Below are positions 22,700 to 23,013 of a stretch of DNA of 23,013 nt, piece after piece. A program made the position numbers and the translations under genes. The notes beneath the pieces are model-generated. The model saw only the letters and a list, made by a program, of their open reading frames with translations, did not search any database and was not told where the DNA came from. Source of the DNA: an uncultured Lacibacter sp. (GTDB lineage: Bacteria; Bacteroidota; Bacteroidia; Chitinophagales; Chitinophagaceae); NCBI RefSeq assembly GCF_946479605.1, contig NZ_CAMLGT010000026.1, forward strand, positions 1-23,013. Direction: 5' to 3'. Each line of letters begins with the position of its first letter. Position 1 is the stretch's first letter.

Positions 22700-22750
22700 C
22701 CATTAAGTAGTTAAGGGATTTAGTTTTAATACTCCTTAACTTCTTAATGG
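22700..22750. repeat. 17-base inverted repeat with a 17-base loop
   Basis: The left arm at 22700-22716 (CCATTAAG-T-AGTTAAGG) and the right arm at 22734-22750 (CCTTAACT-T-CTTAATGG) are complementary at 16 of 17 positions. The loop is 17 bases and AT-rich. Such a long stem is unlikely by chance and there is no gene at this position. Confidence 0.75.
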
Positions 22751-22806
22751 CTCAAATAAAATCTTACGCTGTAAGAGAACATGAAAATGGAAGATTTGTT
22801 AGAACT

Positions 22807-22837
22807 AATTCTCTCCGCCTTTGGCGCAGGGGGAATT
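22807..22837. repeat. Palindromic element overlapping the SIMPL gene stop codon
   Basis: AATTC (22807-22811) and GAATT (22833-22837) form the outer arms and CGCC (22816-22819)/GGCG (22823-22826) the inner arms around TTT, with a purine-rich mismatch between. On the minus strand it begins at the stop codon of the SIMPL-domain gene and could fold as a 3'-end hairpin. Confidence 0.5.
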
Positions 22838-23013
22838 ACTTCAACGCAAACACCACCGTCACGTCATACTTCAACTTCATCTTCTTAAAATCAGCTTGTG
22901 GTTCTGTCGCAGCCTGGTCCATCATTTCAACTTTCTGCATTCTAACATTAGCCATCGGTGCATAATAAGGCTGGAAATATTCGTTAGGCTCATTAATAGT
23001 TACAGCAACTCCA
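22836..23013 (-). CDS. C-terminal end of a SIMPL-domain (DUF541) protein (5' part cut off)
   Basis: A minus-strand frame runs from the window edge to a TAA at 22836-22838, giving the last 59 codons. The residues VAVTINEPN, then QPYYAPMANVRMQKVE, and the closing MKLKYDVTVVFALK resemble the C-terminus of SIMPL/DUF541 proteins, in which a PMY/YAP-type Met-rich stretch comes before a final beta strand. These proteins are usually exported and their function is poorly known. The N-terminal part, including any signal peptide, lies outside. The call rests on a short fragment and my memory of the family. Confidence 0.7.
   Translation of the reverse strand, partial: GVAVTINEPNEYFQPYYAPMANVRMQKVEMMDQAATEPQADFKKMKLKYDVTVVFALK

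Larger units (their letters stand above)
22449..22835. other. Repeat-rich intergenic region without a gene
   Basis: This stretch between the rpsA terminator and the end of the SIMPL-domain gene has no convincing coding sequence. It holds four different inverted repeats, listed separately: 22479-22503, 22601-22617, 22700-22750 and 22807-22837. The dense packing of palindromes suggests that dispersed repeats accumulate here. Confidence 0.65.

Noticed and set aside
22747..22965. 72-codon plus-strand frame near the right edge
   Set aside because: It is antisense to the SIMPL-domain fragment and crosses a palindromic repeat.

Overview
The window is a stretch of a Bacteroidota chromosome, most likely from the Chitinophagaceae or a near relative. 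The evidence is the promoter type (TTG or TTTG, about 19 bases, then TAnnTTTG or TAnnTTTA), the absence of Shine-Dalgarno sequences in favour of A-rich stretches before start codons, a 639-residue six-domain ribosomal protein S1, a zinc-free S14, and several lineage-typical envelope proteins. The genus assignment is inference. No rRNA, tRNA, CRISPR array, prophage or insertion sequence was found.

Layout. Positions 1-1299 (minus strand) hold most of a secreted lipoprotein with two Ig-like repeats and a papain-like cysteine protease domain, cut off by the window edge. A 555-base divergent region follows, ending in a strong promoter for rpsJ. Positions 1855-12215 carry 21 ribosomal protein genes in canonical S10-spc order: rpsJ, rplC, rplD, rplW, rplB, rpsS, rplV, rpsC, rplP, rpmC, rpsQ, rplN, rplX, rplE, rpsN, rpsH, rplF, rplR, rpsE, rpmD, rplO. 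secY (12293-13633), map (13697-14503) and a BaiN/HI0933-type flavoprotein gene (14542-15783) follow on the same strand. Each of these three is preceded at close range by an intrinsic-terminator-like hairpin.

The rest is a set of short units: a Tat-type class V aminotransferase, a secreted PepSY-like protein, a PlsC-type acyltransferase, a TspO-like membrane protein, a convergent RDD membrane protein, then rpsA (30S protein S1) with its own promoter and terminator. The right edge holds the last 59 codons of a minus-strand SIMPL-domain (DUF541) protein.

How the genes work together. The block encodes much of both ribosomal subunits, the translocon channel through which many nascent proteins leave, and the enzyme that trims initiator methionine. 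rpsA supplies the mRNA-binding protein of the small subunit. The flanking genes look like unrelated envelope and metabolic functions. As far as I recall, many Bacteroidota have rpsL-rpsG-fusA before rpsJ and infA-rpmJ-rpsM-rpsK-rpsD-rpoA-rplQ after map. Both neighbours are missing here, so the cluster appears to be broken at both ends.

The most interesting signals are non-coding. The 281-base rpsJ-rplC spacer holds mutually exclusive RNA stems. A similar alternating hairpin lies before rpsH. rpsJ and rpsA share a promoter plus 5'-terminal hairpin leader design. Terminator-like hairpins sit just before secY, map and the flavoprotein gene. Several palindromic or repeated intergenic elements look like dispersed family repeats. 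All structures were found by eye; no folding program or database search was run.
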